From Gemmobacter aquatilis (GTDB lineage Bacteria > Pseudomonadota > Alphaproteobacteria > Rhodobacterales > Rhodobacteraceae): 64,000 nucleotides of DNA. Shown here one piece after another: positions 43,285 through 53,083 of the stretch (the stretch's first letter is position 1; each line of letters opens with the position of its first letter). Position numbers and translations under genes: made by a program. The notes beneath the pieces were generated by a model that saw only the letters and a list, made by a program, of their open reading frames with translations, had not been told where the DNA came from and did not search any database. The stretch is from contig NZ_FOCE01000003.1 of NCBI RefSeq assembly GCF_900110025.1, forward strand, positions 62,001 to 126,000, read 5' to 3'.

Positions 43285-46200
43285 ATGTCAGAACCTGTCC
43301 GATTCATCCATCTGCGCGTGCATACCGAATATTCGCTGCTTGAAGGCGCCGTGCCGGTCAAGAAGCTGGTGGGGCTGTGCGCCGCGCAATCCATGCCTGC
43401 GGTGGCGATGACCGACACCAATGCCATGTTCGGCGCGCTGGAATTTTCCACCATCGCCAGCGGCGCCGGGGTGCAGCCGATCATCGGCTGTCAGGTGTCG
43501 CTGTGCTATGAACAGGCCGCGCCCGGCGAAAAGCCCAAACCCCCGGCCCCGGTCGTGCTGCTGGCGCAGACCGAAGCGGGTTACATGAACCTGATGAAAC
43601 TGTCCTCGTGCCTTTATGTGGACAAGGGCGGGCAGTTGCCGCAGGTCACGATGGCCGATCTGGAGGCCCATGCCGAGGGGCTGATCTGCCTGACCGGCGG
43701 GCCGGAGGGGCCGGTGGGCAAGATCCTGCAATCAGGCAACCGCGCCAAGGCCGAGGCGCTGGTAGAGCGGCTGGCCGGGTTCTATCCGGGGCGGCTGTAT
43801 GTCGAATTGCAGCGCCATCCCGGCGAGGGCGGTCGGCTGATGGAGGCCGAGGCGGCAACCGAGCGCGGCTTTGTCGAGATCGCCTATGACAAGGGCCTGC
43901 CGCTGGTCGCCACCAATGACGTGTATTTCCCCAAAACCGAGATGTACGAGGCGCATGACGCGCTGATCTGCATCGCGGAGGGCGCCTATGTCGATCAGCA
44001 GACTCCGCGCCGCCGGTTGACACCGCAGCATTATTTCAAATCCGAAGCGGAGATGTGCGCGCTGTTCGCCGATCTGCCCGAGGCGCTGGAGAATACGGTG
44101 GAAATCGCGCGGCGCTGTGCCTTCAAGGCCGCCAAGCGCAACCCGATCCTGCCGAAATTCGCCGATGACGAGGTGCAGGAACTGCGCCGTCAGGCCAACG
44201 AGGGGTTGCAGCGCCGCCTTGCCATCATCCCCCATGCCGTCCCCCCCGCAGAGTATCAGGCGCGGCTGGATTTCGAGCTGGGCATTATCGAGAAGATGGG
44301 GTTTCCCGGCTATTTCCTGATCGTGGCCGATTTCATCAAATGGGCCAAGGATCACGACATTCCGGTCGGGCCGGGCCGGGGCTCAGGTGCCGGCTCGTTG
44401 GTGGCCTATGCGCTGACCATCACCGACCTTGATCCCCTGCGCTATGCGCTGCTGTTCGAACGCTTCCTGAACCCCGAACGCGTGTCGATGCCCGACTTCG
44501 ACATCGACTTCTGCATGGATCGCCGGGAAGAGGTGATCCGCTACGTTCAGGAAAAATACGGGCGCGACAAGGTGGGGCAGATCATCACCTTCGGCGCGCT
44601 GCTGTCCAAAGCCGCCGTGCGCGACGTGGGCCGGGTGTTGCAGATGTCTTACGGGCAGGTGGACCGCCTGTCGAAAATGATCCCGATGGACGGGGTGAAG
44701 CCGGTTTCCATCCAGAAGGCGCTGGCCGACGAGCCGCGCCTGCGCGAGGCCGCCAAGGCCGAAGAGGTGGTGGACCGGCTGCTGAATTACGGGATGCAGA
44801 TCGAGGGGCTGCTGCGCAACGCCTCGACCCACGCCGCCGGGGTGGTGATCGGCGACCGGCCGCTGGATGCGCTGGTGCCGCTGTATCAAGACCCGCGCTC
44901 CGACATGCCCGCCACCCAGTTCAACATGAAATGGGTCGAGGCGGCGGGGTTGGTGAAGTTCGACTTTCTGGGCCTGAAAACCCTGACGGTGATCCAGAAC
45001 GCCATCGACCTGCTGAAGCTGCGCGGGATCAGCGTCGATATCAGCCTGATCCCGCTGGACGACAAACCGACCTACGAGCTTTACGCGGCAGCCAAGACGG
45101 TGGCGGTGTTCCAGGTGGAATCCACCGGCATGATGGACGCGCTGCGCCGCATGAAGCCCACCTGCATCGAAGACATCGTGGCGCTGGTGGCCCTGTATCG
45201 CCCCGGCCCGATGGAGAACATTCCGGTCTATTGCGAGGTGAAGAACGGGCTGCGCGATCTGGAAAGCCTGCATCCGACCATCGACCCGATCCTGAAGGAA
45301 ACGCAGGGCATCATCGTCTATCAGGAACAGGTGATGCAGATCGCGCAGGTCATGGCGGGCTACAGCCTTGGCGGCGCAGACCTGTTGCGCCGCGCCATGG
45401 GCAAGAAGATCGCCGAGGAAATGGCGAAGGAACGCCCGAAATTCATCGAAGGTGCCAAGGCCACCCACAATATCGACGCGAAGAAGGCGGGCGAAGTCTT
45501 TGACCTTCTGGAGAAATTTGCCAATTACGGCTTCAACAAATCCCACGCTGCCGCCTATGCCGTGGTCAGCTATCAAACCGCCTGGCTGAAAGCCAATTAC
45601 CCGGTCGAATTCATGGCCGCGGTGATGAACTGCGACATGCATCTGACCGACAAGCTGGCCGTCTACAAGCGCGAGGTGGACAAGCTGGGCATCAAGACGG
45701 TGGCGCCCTGCGTCAATGCCAGCCTTGCCACCTTTACCGTGGTGAATGGTCAGGTCGTCTATGCGCTTGGTGCGTTGAAGAATGTCGGCGTCGAGGCGAT
45801 GAAGATGATCGTCGAGGCGCGCAAGACCGATGCAGGCGAGAAACCTTTTGCCACGCTGTTCGATTTTGCCCGCCGGGTGGATCTGAAACGCGTGGGCAAG
45901 CGCCCGCTGGAAATGCTGGCCCGCGCCGGCGCCTTTGACCGGATCGACCCCAACCGCGCCCGCGTGTTCGAGGCGCTGGATGCGCTGGTCGCCTATTCCG
46001 CCGCGATCCACGAGGCGAAATCCTCCAGTCAGGTCAGCCTGTTCGGCGAGGCCGGATCGGATATTCCCGAACCCCGCCTTGGCAGCCGCAACGACTGGCT
46101 GCCGGTGGAACGGCTGGCGCAGGAACATCAGGCGATCGGCTTCTATCTGTCGGGCCACCCGCTGGACGATTACATGGGGCCGCTGAAACGCAAGAAGGTG

Positions 46201-46734
46201 ATGACGCTGACCGAACTGACCGCCGCCTGCGAACGCGGGCCGGTGGTGGGCAAGCTGGCCGGATCGGTCAGCAGTCGGCAGGAACGCAAATCCGCCAAGG
46301 GCAACCGCTTTGCCTTCGTGCAACTGTCTGACCCGACAGGGCTTTACGAGGTCACCGTGTTTTCCGACACGCTGGAACAATGCCGCGATTTTCTGGAACC
46401 CGGCCAGAATGTCGTGCTGACGGTCGAGGCCAATCTGGAAGGCGAAACGCTGAAACTGCTGGCGCGCGGGGCCCAGCCCATCGACAGCGTGGCGGCCGAG
46501 GCCGGGGGGGCCAACCTGCGCATCCACATCACCCATGCCGAAGCTGCGCAGTCTATCGCCACGCTGCTGGGCACCATCGCGCCCGCGCGGACCAAGGGGC
46601 AGATCACGTTATGCGTGCCCGATGCGCAGGGCCGCGAGATCGACCTGGCCCTGCCCGACCTTTACCCCGTCACGCCGCAGGTGAAGGGCGCAATCAAGGC
46701 GATGAACGGCGTGTTGATGGTCGAGGAAGCCTGA
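43285..46734 (+). CDS. dnaE: DNA polymerase III subunit alpha
   Basis: The 1149-residue replicative polymerase. The N-terminal PHP domain (FIHLRVHTEYSLLEGAV, AMTDTNAMFGALEF) is followed by the catalytic palm with the Asp motif PDFDIDFCMDRREEVIRYV and the GPGRGSGAGSLVAYAL block. The finger region has ALYRPGPMENIP and NYGFNKSHAAAYAVVSYQTA. An OB fold lies in the C-terminal part (GSVSSRQERKSAKGNRFAFV). The length and N-terminus fit the housekeeping DnaE1, not ImuC/DnaE2. It is divergent from xdhA with 217 bp between. Confidence 0.97.
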   Translation: MSEPVRFIHLRVHTEYSLLEGAVPVKKLVGLCAAQSMPAVAMTDTNAMFGALEFSTIASGAGVQPIIGCQVSLCYEQAAPGEKPKPPAPVVLLAQTEAGYMNLMKLSSCLYVDKGGQLPQVTMADLEAHAEGLICLTGGPEGPVGKILQSGNRAKAEALVERLAGFYPGRLYVELQRHPGEGGRLMEAEAATERGFVEIAYDKGLPLVATNDVYFPKTEMYEAHDALICIAEGAYVDQQTPRRRLTPQHYFKSEAEMCALFADLPEALENTVEIARRCAFKAAKRNPILPKFADDEVQELRRQANEGLQRRLAIIPHAVPPAEYQARLDFELGIIEKMGFPGYFLIVADFIKWAKDHDIPVGPGRGSGAGSLVAYALTITDLDPLRYALLFERFLNPERVSMPDFDIDFCMDRREEVIRYVQEKYGRDKVGQIITFGALLSKAAVRDVGRVLQMSYGQVDRLSKMIPMDGVKPVSIQKALADEPRLREAAKAEEVVDRLLNYGMQIEGLLRNASTHAAGVVIGDRPLDALVPLYQDPRSDMPATQFNMKWVEAAGLVKFDFLGLKTLTVIQNAIDLLKLRGISVDISLIPLDDKPTYELYAAAKTVAVFQVESTGMMDALRRMKPTCIEDIVALVALYRPGPMENIPVYCEVKNGLRDLESLHPTIDPILKETQGIIVYQEQVMQIAQVMAGYSLGGADLLRRAMGKKIAEEMAKERPKFIEGAKATHNIDAKKAGEVFDLLEKFANYGFNKSHAAAYAVVSYQTAWLKANYPVEFMAAVMNCDMHLTDKLAVYKREVDKLGIKTVAPCVNASLATFTVVNGQVVYALGALKNVGVEAMKMIVEARKTDAGEKPFATLFDFARRVDLKRVGKRPLEMLARAGAFDRIDPNRARVFEALDALVAYSAAIHEAKSSSQVSLFGEAGSDIPEPRLGSRNDWLPVERLAQEHQAIGFYLSGHPLDDYMGPLKRKKVMTLTELTAACERGPVVGKLAGSVSSRQERKSAKGNRFAFVQLSDPTGLYEVTVFSDTLEQCRDFLEPGQNVVLTVEANLEGETLKLLARGAQPIDSVAAEAGGANLRIHITHAEAAQSIATLLGTIAPARTKGQITLCVPDAQGREIDLALPDLYPVTPQVKGAIKAMNGVLMVEEA

Positions 46735-46743
46735 AACGAAATA

Positions 46744-46767
46744 GGCGCGGAGAGGGGACTCCGCGCC
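46744..46767 (+). terminator. Hairpin after dnaE
   Basis: GGCGCGGA-GAGGGGAC-TCCGCGCC forms an 8-bp stem starting 10 bp after the dnaE stop, between convergent dnaE and the RTX gene. There is no T-run. Confidence 0.55.
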
Positions 46768-46805
46768 GACCGTCATGAAATGGCTTTGCCTTGCGGCGGC
46801 CCGCG

Positions 46806-49800
46806 TCAGAGCAGCAGGAAGTCGCTGCGCGTCAGTTGCGTCACGTCCTGCAGGATGGCGATGAACTCGGCCTCTGCATAGTCGCCCGACCCGTCCGCAT
46901 CGAACCAGAGCCGCCCGGTATCGGTTTCGAACAGGAAGGTGGCAGCCAGTTCCGTGGCCAGCGGATCAGCGCCGGTCACAAGGCGGAACGTATCGTCGGT
47001 CATGCTGAAACTGTAGCCGATGAAGGCCAGCTTGTCCTCGCCACGGGTGAAATCGGTCACCACGTCGCCGGTATTGCCGCGCGCCGAGTAATCGAACAGG
47101 AACTGGTCATTGCCCGCGCCGCCGGTCAGCCAGTCATCCCCCGACCCGCCATTCAGCGTGTCGTTGCCATTGCGGCCCATCAGAACGTCATCGCCGAAGG
47201 CACCGTCGAAAACATCGGCAGCATTGCTGCCCAGCAATTCGTCATCGGCCGAGCTGCCCACGATCTTCTCGAACCCGGTCAGCGTCAGCCCTTCTGCCTG
47301 CCCGGCATTGTTGCCCTGCGCCAGCAGATCCAGCCGGGCCGACAGCACATACATGTTGAAGGTGAAGGTATCGGTGCCCGCCCCGCCATCGAAGATATCG
47401 GTGCCCGTGGCATCGGTGCGCGCCATGGTATCGTCGCCCGCCTCGCCATACAGCTTGTCGTCGCCCGCACCGTCATACAGGATGTCATTGCCCGCGCCAC
47501 CGCGCAGAAGGTCGTTGCCCGCCTGCCCGTTCAGCACATCGGCCAGCGCACCGCCGGTCACCCGGTCATTGCCCTGACTGCCCTGATAGCTCAGTTGCTC
47601 GAAGCCCGAAACCTTGGTCGTGGCATCCAGCTTGCTTTGCGCGGCGTTGATGTCGAGCGTGAAGTTCCCCGTCTGGTCCGACAGGATGATCGACAGATAG
47701 TCGGTGCCCACGCCACCCGAGGCCGTGCCGCCATGCGTCATGTTCACGGTATCGTCGCCCGCGCCGCCATCCAGCACATCGCCCACTTCCGAGGCATAAT
47801 AGGCGCCGCTCGACAGATAGTCGTTGCCATCGCCCCCATACAGCGAATCCGCCCCGGCGGCGCCGTTCATGCTGTCATTCCCGGCCTTGCCATCCAGCCG
47901 GTCATTGCCCGCGCCGCCATCGAACACATCGTTCAGCGCGCCGCCGGTCAGCTTGTCATTGCCGGACCCGGAATAGACATTGGCCACTTCGAACGCGGTG
48001 GCCTTGATCAACCCGCCCAGCAGATTGACATTCGCGCTCAGGGTAAAGATCACCGGATCGACCTGCGATCCCAGCGACAGCGCAAGGGTGTCGATCCCCG
48101 CGCCGCCCTGTGCCACAACACTGCCCGTCGCCCGCCCCCCGCGCGAAAAGAAGTCGTCGCCCGCGCCAAGGTTGACGCGATAGTTGCCCACCTCGCCGCC
48201 ATAGCCGTTATCGACGCTCACCCGGTCATTGTCGTCGCCCGCGTCGATCACGTTCATGTCGCCGCCTGCATCGTCGATGGTATCGGCGCCGACGCCACCG
48301 ATCATCGTATCGCTGCCGGTCCCGCCATACAGCCCGTCACCCCCGGCGCCGCCATTGATGCTGTCGTCCCCGGCATCGCCGGTCAGAAAGTCATAGTCAT
48401 GGCTGGTGCCCAGAAGCGTGTCATTGCCCGCGCCGCCATTGGCGGTGATCTGCAGGGCCGCACCGACCGAGGCGATGCGGTCATTGCCATTGCCGAACTG
48501 GATGTAGAACCGCTCGATCCCCTTGGCCACCGTGCCGCCAGTCAGCAGCGCATTGGTGCCGGTGATCTTCAGCACCATGTTCGTGGTCTCGCCCCAATAG
48601 GACATGCTCAGATGATCGGTGCCGGTGCCACCCTCGACATGATCGGCCCCGCCACCGCCGATCGACAGGAAATCGTCACCCACCCCGCCATAAAGCGAAT
48701 CCGCGCCATCCCCGCCGCTCAGGTTGTCATTGCCCGCTGCCCCGTCCAGCCGGTCATTGCCACCGCCACCATAGGCCGTATCATTGCCGTCCAGCAGCCG
48801 GATGATATTGTTCTCGGTGCCCAGCGCACTGATCGAATATTCCTCGAACCCGGTGATCGTGCTGCCGCCCAGCAGGCTCACAACCTGCCCCGGCGCCTTG
48901 GCCACGAAATTGCCGGTGAGCCAGGTCATCTCCAGCCGGTCATAACCCACGCCACCGCGCAACGTGTCGCGGCCTTCGTTGAAGGTGAAGGACACGCTAT
49001 CATTGCCCGTGCCGCCATCCATCAGGTCGCTGCCGGAAGTGTCACTGAGCCGGTCGTCGCCAACATTGCCAAACAGCTTGTCATTGCCCACCCCGCCGAC
49101 CATCGAGTCGGTATGGATGCCGCCGTTGAGCACGTCGTTGCCTTCGCCGCCATCGGCATAGCCCATATAGTCGTTGGTCAGCGTGTCATTGCCGATGCCG
49201 CCGTAAAGCTGGTTATAGCCTTCATCGCCGAACAAGGCGTCATTGCCGTCTTCGCCCTGAAGGAAGTCGTGCCCCTTGCCGCCGCGCACCAGATCATCAC
49301 CCGTGCCCGCCGCAACGGAATCGTTGCCGCCATTGCCCTGCAGCGTGTCATTGCCGTCGCGGCCCTGGAAATAGTCGTTGTTCATCCCGCCCAGGATGCG
49401 GTCGGCCAGTGTGGTTCCGGCGATGTTGAAATTCTCGATCAGCGTCACCGACACATTGCCGGTCAGCTTCTGGGTCACGATCCAGTCCCCGATCGAGATG
49501 TTCAGCCCCGCCGCCTGCGCCGCGTAATCCAGCGTCAGCGTATCGGTGCCCGACCCACCATTCATCACATCGCCGGTGAAGCTGCCTGCCGTGGTGCCAT
49601 AGGCCCCGAACATGTCATTGCTCGAGCCGCCGGTCATCGTGTCCACGCCGTCGCCGCCATAGAAGTAGTCGCCGCCGCTGAACCCGTCCAGCACGTCATC
49701 CCCGGCCTCGCCGGTCAGGAAATCGCCCTGAAAGCCACCATAGACAGTATCGTCGCCCTCGCCCGCCAGGATGTTGTCGCCACCCATGTTGCCGTTGACC

Positions 49801-49892
49801 ACGTCGTTCCCGGTCAATGCGGTGATGTAGTCCGAGAACTCGTCGGTGCCATTGATCGTGTCTGGGTCGATGGTGCCCGTGATGAAAGCCAT
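46806..49892 (-). CDS. RTX calcium-binding secreted protein
   Basis: A 1028-residue acidic protein built almost entirely of hemolysin-type nonapeptide repeats (GGxGxDxux), for example GGAGNDRLDGKAGNDSMNG and LYGGVGDDFLSIGGGGAD. The repeats are grouped in blocks separated by recurrent segments of the type LTLDYAAQAAGLNISIGDW and GFEQLSYQGSQGND. The C-terminus (TGDVVTDFTRGEDKLAFIGY, then RLWFDADGSGDYAEAEFIAI, ending TRSDFLLL) is the serralysin-type C-terminal region that carries the type I secretion signal. No enzymatic domain was found, so an adhesin or surface-layer role is possible. No secretion ABC genes are adjacent. ATG at 49892 follows AGGAGG. Confidence 0.92.
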   Translation of the reverse strand: MAFITGTIDPDTINGTDEFSDYITALTGNDVVNGNMGGDNILAGEGDDTVYGGFQGDFLTGEAGDDVLDGFSGGDYFYGGDGVDTMTGGSSNDMFGAYGTTAGSFTGDVMNGGSGTDTLTLDYAAQAAGLNISIGDWIVTQKLTGNVSVTLIENFNIAGTTLADRILGGMNNDYFQGRDGNDTLQGNGGNDSVAAGTGDDLVRGGKGHDFLQGEDGNDALFGDEGYNQLYGGIGNDTLTNDYMGYADGGEGNDVLNGGIHTDSMVGGVGNDKLFGNVGDDRLSDTSGSDLMDGGTGNDSVSFTFNEGRDTLRGGVGYDRLEMTWLTGNFVAKAPGQVVSLLGGSTITGFEEYSISALGTENNIIRLLDGNDTAYGGGGNDRLDGAAGNDNLSGGDGADSLYGGVGDDFLSIGGGGADHVEGGTGTDHLSMSYWGETTNMVLKITGTNALLTGGTVAKGIERFYIQFGNGNDRIASVGAALQITANGGAGNDTLLGTSHDYDFLTGDAGDDSINGGAGGDGLYGGTGSDTMIGGVGADTIDDAGGDMNVIDAGDDNDRVSVDNGYGGEVGNYRVNLGAGDDFFSRGGRATGSVVAQGGAGIDTLALSLGSQVDPVIFTLSANVNLLGGLIKATAFEVANVYSGSGNDKLTGGALNDVFDGGAGNDRLDGKAGNDSMNGAAGADSLYGGDGNDYLSSGAYYASEVGDVLDGGAGDDTVNMTHGGTASGGVGTDYLSIILSDQTGNFTLDINAAQSKLDATTKVSGFEQLSYQGSQGNDRVTGGALADVLNGQAGNDLLRGGAGNDILYDGAGDDKLYGEAGDDTMARTDATGTDIFDGGAGTDTFTFNMYVLSARLDLLAQGNNAGQAEGLTLTGFEKIVGSSADDELLGSNAADVFDGAFGDDVLMGRNGNDTLNGGSGDDWLTGGAGNDQFLFDYSARGNTGDVVTDFTRGEDKLAFIGYSFSMTDDTFRLVTGADPLATELAATFLFETDTGRLWFDADGSGDYAEAEFIAILQDVTQLTRSDFLLL

Positions 49893-49951
49893 GGCATCCT
49901 CCTGCATTGATTTTCTTTGCCCAGCTATGCCGCAAATCCCTGCCTCGCCCC

Positions 49952-49969
49952 ATCACCCGAACAGGTGAT
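49952..49969. promoter_or_regulatory. Inverted repeat between RTX gene and histidine kinase gene
   Basis: ATCACC-N6-GGTGAT is a perfect 6-bp dyad in the 164-bp gap between the divergent RTX and histidine-kinase genes. It is a candidate site for the neighbouring NarL-type regulator; that link is inference. Confidence 0.45.
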
Positions 49970-50056
49970 ACGCTGCATTTTAGGGCCGATTCGTGTCCTG
50001 CCGCTTGGGGTGGGCGGGCATGGGTCTTGTGTGGGGGATAACAGGGCGTCTTGGGA

Positions 50057-52348
50057 ATGGGTGTGACGGATATGCGCAACGCCGCGCCTTCCGGCGGCGC
50101 GGCTGCGGGTGCGCGACGCCTGCCGGGTGTGTTCAACCCGGTGGTGCGGCTGTCTGTTGCCCTTCTGGCGGTACTGCTGGCCATGGGGCTGGTGTTCGTC
50201 CTGCGGCTTGCCCAGCCCGATCTGAGCGCCGGACAGATCGACATGGCGCGCCCCGGGCCGGTCACCCTGCAGCATGGCGGGCAAAGCCTGCGCCTCCTGT
50301 CCCTTGCCCCCGCCCTTGGCGGCAAGGGGGCCGGGGTGGCCATTCCCGCCGATCTGGCGATCGAAGACCCTGACATGCTGCCCTCTTACGCCGCGCGGCG
50401 GGCTTTTCTGCAGGCGCAGGCCATGGCCATGGCGCTGCTGCGCGATGCGGGCGCGCGCGGGATGCCACTGCGCGCCACGGTCCAGCCCGCCGAAGGTGGC
50501 CCCCCCTTCACCCTGCTGCTGCCGGTCGCGGCGCACAGCCGCCTTGCCGACCTGCCGCGCGATTTCTGGGTGCAGATCGGCTGCGGCCTGACCGTGCTGC
50601 TGATCGCCGCCTTCTTCTTTGCGCTGCGCCCGGGCACCGCCCGGCGCCGCAGCGCCCCCGAAGGGTTGAGCGGCTTCGTGCTTGCCGGTCTGGGCGTGGG
50701 GGGCGCGGGCTTTTGCGCCGCGATCTATTCCTCGCGCGCGCTGGTGATGGAACCGGGCCTGATCTTCGCCGCATCGCTCGGCAACCACGCCTTCACCTTC
50801 CTGTTCGGCTCGGGGATGATGGCACTGTTTGCGCGCTATCCCCGCCCGGTGCTGCGCTGGCGTTACGTCCTGCTGTCCAGTGCCGCATTGCTGGTGTCGA
50901 TCCTGCTTTACCGGCTGGAACTGGCGCCACATAGCCTGATCCGCCCGCAAAACATCACCGGCGTCATCTTCCTGATCATTGTCGCGCTGATCCTGCTGCA
51001 ACTGCGCGCCACCCGCCGCAACCCCGCTGACCGCGCCGCCCTGCGCTGGCTGGGCCTGTCGTTCCTGCTGGGCTCCGGCGTATTCGTGATGCTGGTGGCC
51101 CTGCCCGTCGTGTTCGAACAGGAAAGCATCCTGTCGCAAGGCATGTCGTTCATCCCACTTTGCGCGATTTATGTCGGCACCGCTTTGGCCTTCGCGCGCT
51201 ACCGGCTGTTCGATCTGGATCGCTGGGCCTGGCGCATCCTGTTCCATATGGGGGTGATCTGCCTGCTGGTCTGCGTCGATCTGCTGGTGATGGTCACGCT
51301 CAGCCTGTCCAGCCCGGTGGCCATGGCCTTTGCGGTGCTGACGGTGGGCCTGCTGTATTTCCCGCTGCGCGACCATGTGTTCGAACGCTGGCTGGCGCCG
51401 CGCCGCCCCGATATGGCGGCGATCTATGCCGGCACCGTCTCCATCGCCTTCCAGATCGGCCCCGCCGCCAAGGCCGAGGCGTGGCGCAGCCTGCTCATGC
51501 GCCTGTTCGCGCCGCTGCAGATGGACCCCGTACCCGATGCCCCCCCCGCCCCCGTGCTGGGCGACGAAGGCCTGTCGCTGACCCTGCCCGCCCAGAACGG
51601 CGCCCCTGCGCTGCGTCTGGCCTTTGCAGGCGGCGGGCGGCGGCTGTTCAACGGCGCCGATCTGGCGCTGCTGACGCAGGTGCACGCCCTGCTGCGCGCC
51701 GCCGAGGCCGACCGCACGGCCTATGAGGCCGCGCTGCATCAGGAACGCCGCCGCATCGCCCGCGATCTGCATGACGATGTGGGGGCCAACCTTCTGTCGG
51801 CGCTACACAGCCGCGACGATGCCAAACGGCAGGATTTTCTGGTCGAGGCGCTGGCCGATCTGCGCCAGATCGCCTCGGGCCTTGCCGGGCGCCCCGTCAC
51901 GCTGGAAAGCCAGATTGCCGAAATGCGCGCCGAGAGCCACAACCGGGCCGAAGCGCAGGGCCGCACCCTGATCTGGCCTCTGGGCAGCGCCGATGCCAGC
52001 GCCGACCAGCTGGGCTACGAAGTGCAGCGCAACCTGACCGCCCTCCACCGCGAGGCGTTGTCGAACGCGCTGGCGCATGGCGGGCCGGGGGCGATCACCA
52101 TCCATGCCGATCTGGACGGGGACAGCCTGATCTACCGGATGGAAAACCCGCTGGGGCCAACCCCGCCCACCGCCGCCCCGCGTCGCGGCAATGGCCTTGG
52201 CAACATGGCCGCCCGCGCCGAGGCGCTGGGGGGCCGGGTCACCGCGCGCCGCGACGAAACAGCGCAGCGCCATATCCTGACGCTGCGGATACCCCTGCAC
52301 GCGAGCCCCACCCCCACCATCGCCCCCGCGCCCTTCATCGCCGCTTGA
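50057..52348 (+). CDS. Membrane sensor histidine kinase (HisKA_3 type)
   Basis: A 763-residue sensor. One N-terminal membrane segment (LSVALLAVLLAMGLVFVLRL) is followed by an extracytoplasmic domain of about 120 residues and then around eight further hydrophobic segments. The cytoplasmic kinase core carries the phospho-acceptor in ERRRIARDLHDDVGANLL (HisKA_3), an N-box HREALSNALAHGG and a G-box GNGLGNMAARAEALGG. It presumably phosphorylates the response regulator encoded 27 bp downstream. The signal is unknown. The start is uncertain: ATG at 50057 is used; TTG at 50051 and ATG at 50072 are possible. Confidence 0.88.
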   Translation: MGVTDMRNAAPSGGAAAGARRLPGVFNPVVRLSVALLAVLLAMGLVFVLRLAQPDLSAGQIDMARPGPVTLQHGGQSLRLLSLAPALGGKGAGVAIPADLAIEDPDMLPSYAARRAFLQAQAMAMALLRDAGARGMPLRATVQPAEGGPPFTLLLPVAAHSRLADLPRDFWVQIGCGLTVLLIAAFFFALRPGTARRRSAPEGLSGFVLAGLGVGGAGFCAAIYSSRALVMEPGLIFAASLGNHAFTFLFGSGMMALFARYPRPVLRWRYVLLSSAALLVSILLYRLELAPHSLIRPQNITGVIFLIIVALILLQLRATRRNPADRAALRWLGLSFLLGSGVFVMLVALPVVFEQESILSQGMSFIPLCAIYVGTALAFARYRLFDLDRWAWRILFHMGVICLLVCVDLLVMVTLSLSSPVAMAFAVLTVGLLYFPLRDHVFERWLAPRRPDMAAIYAGTVSIAFQIGPAAKAEAWRSLLMRLFAPLQMDPVPDAPPAPVLGDEGLSLTLPAQNGAPALRLAFAGGGRRLFNGADLALLTQVHALLRAAEADRTAYEAALHQERRRIARDLHDDVGANLLSALHSRDDAKRQDFLVEALADLRQIASGLAGRPVTLESQIAEMRAESHNRAEAQGRTLIWPLGSADASADQLGYEVQRNLTALHREALSNALAHGGPGAITIHADLDGDSLIYRMENPLGPTPPTAAPRRGNGLGNMAARAEALGGRVTARRDETAQRHILTLRIPLHASPTPTIAPAPFIAA

Positions 52349-52375
52349 CCTGCCAGAACCGGACCCGCCCGTCAG

Positions 52376-53083
52376 ATGACCAGCCCTCCCCCCCAAGCCC
52401 AGCCCCAGCCCGTCACCGCCCCCGTGCGCGACTGCGCCGCCCTGCGCGCGCTGATCCTTGACGACAACCGCGAAACCCGCAACTGGATCGCCGAAACGCT
52501 GGGCAGCGCACTGGCCGGGGCACAGATCGACACCGCCACCACTTGTGCCGAAGCGCGCGCCTTGCTGGCCGATCCCGCCCGCCATTATGACTTCGCGCTG
52601 ATCGACCTCGATCTGCCCGATGGCAACGGGGTGGACATCATCCGCGCCCTTGTGCAGAACCGCCCCGATACCCTGCCCGTGGTCATCACCATCTTTGAAG
52701 ACGACGCCTCGCTGTTCGAGGCCCTGGCCGCCGGGGCGATGGGCTATATCCTGAAAGGTGTGAAAACCGCGAACCTGATCGAACAGTTCCGCCGCATCGA
52801 ACAGGGCGAGCCGCCCATCTCGCCGCGCATCGCGCAGCGGATCCTGGCGCATTTCAAGACACAGCCCCCCCGCCAGCCTCCCCTGGCAGAACCCTGCCTG
52901 ACCCAGCGCGAGCTGGAAGTGCTGCGCCTGCTGGGCAAGGGCCTGACCGTGGCCGACATCGCGCAAAACCTTGGCATTTCCGCCAATACCTGCGCCACGC
53001 ATACCAAGTCGATCTATCGCAAGCTCAATATCTCCACCCGCGCCGAGGCGGCGCTAGCCGCTGACCGCCGCGGGCTGATCTGA
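52376..53083 (+). CDS. NarL/FixJ-family response regulator
   Basis: A 235-residue regulator. The receiver domain (about 20-140) has the acidic pair LILDDNRE, phospho-acceptor Asp in FALIDLDLPDGNG, a Thr in VVITIFEDD and the Lys in GYILKGVK. A LuxR-type helix-turn-helix closes the protein (LTQRELEVLRLLGKGLTVAD, IYRKLNISTRAEAAL). It is the partner of the upstream kinase. Its last 30 bp overlap the 3' end of the convergent antiporter gene. Confidence 0.93.
   Translation: MTSPPPQAQPQPVTAPVRDCAALRALILDDNRETRNWIAETLGSALAGAQIDTATTCAEARALLADPARHYDFALIDLDLPDGNGVDIIRALVQNRPDTLPVVITIFEDDASLFEALAAGAMGYILKGVKTANLIEQFRRIEQGEPPISPRIAQRILAHFKTQPPRQPPLAEPCLTQRELEVLRLLGKGLTVADIAQNLGISANTCATHTKSIYRKLNISTRAEAALAADRRGLI

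Noticed and set aside
44383-46536. 717-codon minus-strand frame opposite dnaE
   Set aside because: It is an antisense shadow of a certain gene, with composition bias only.
46806-49892. Possible CRISPR or DNA-level tandem array
   Set aside because: The periodicity is at the 27-bp (nine-residue) protein-repeat level, with degenerate DNA copies and no constant spacers.
46791-49910. 1039-codon plus-strand frame opposite the RTX gene
   Set aside because: The regular nonapeptide repeats keep the antisense frame open and give a repetitive Ile/Ala/Val product with no recognisable domain. The RTX frame has a ribosome-binding site and a secretion C-terminus.
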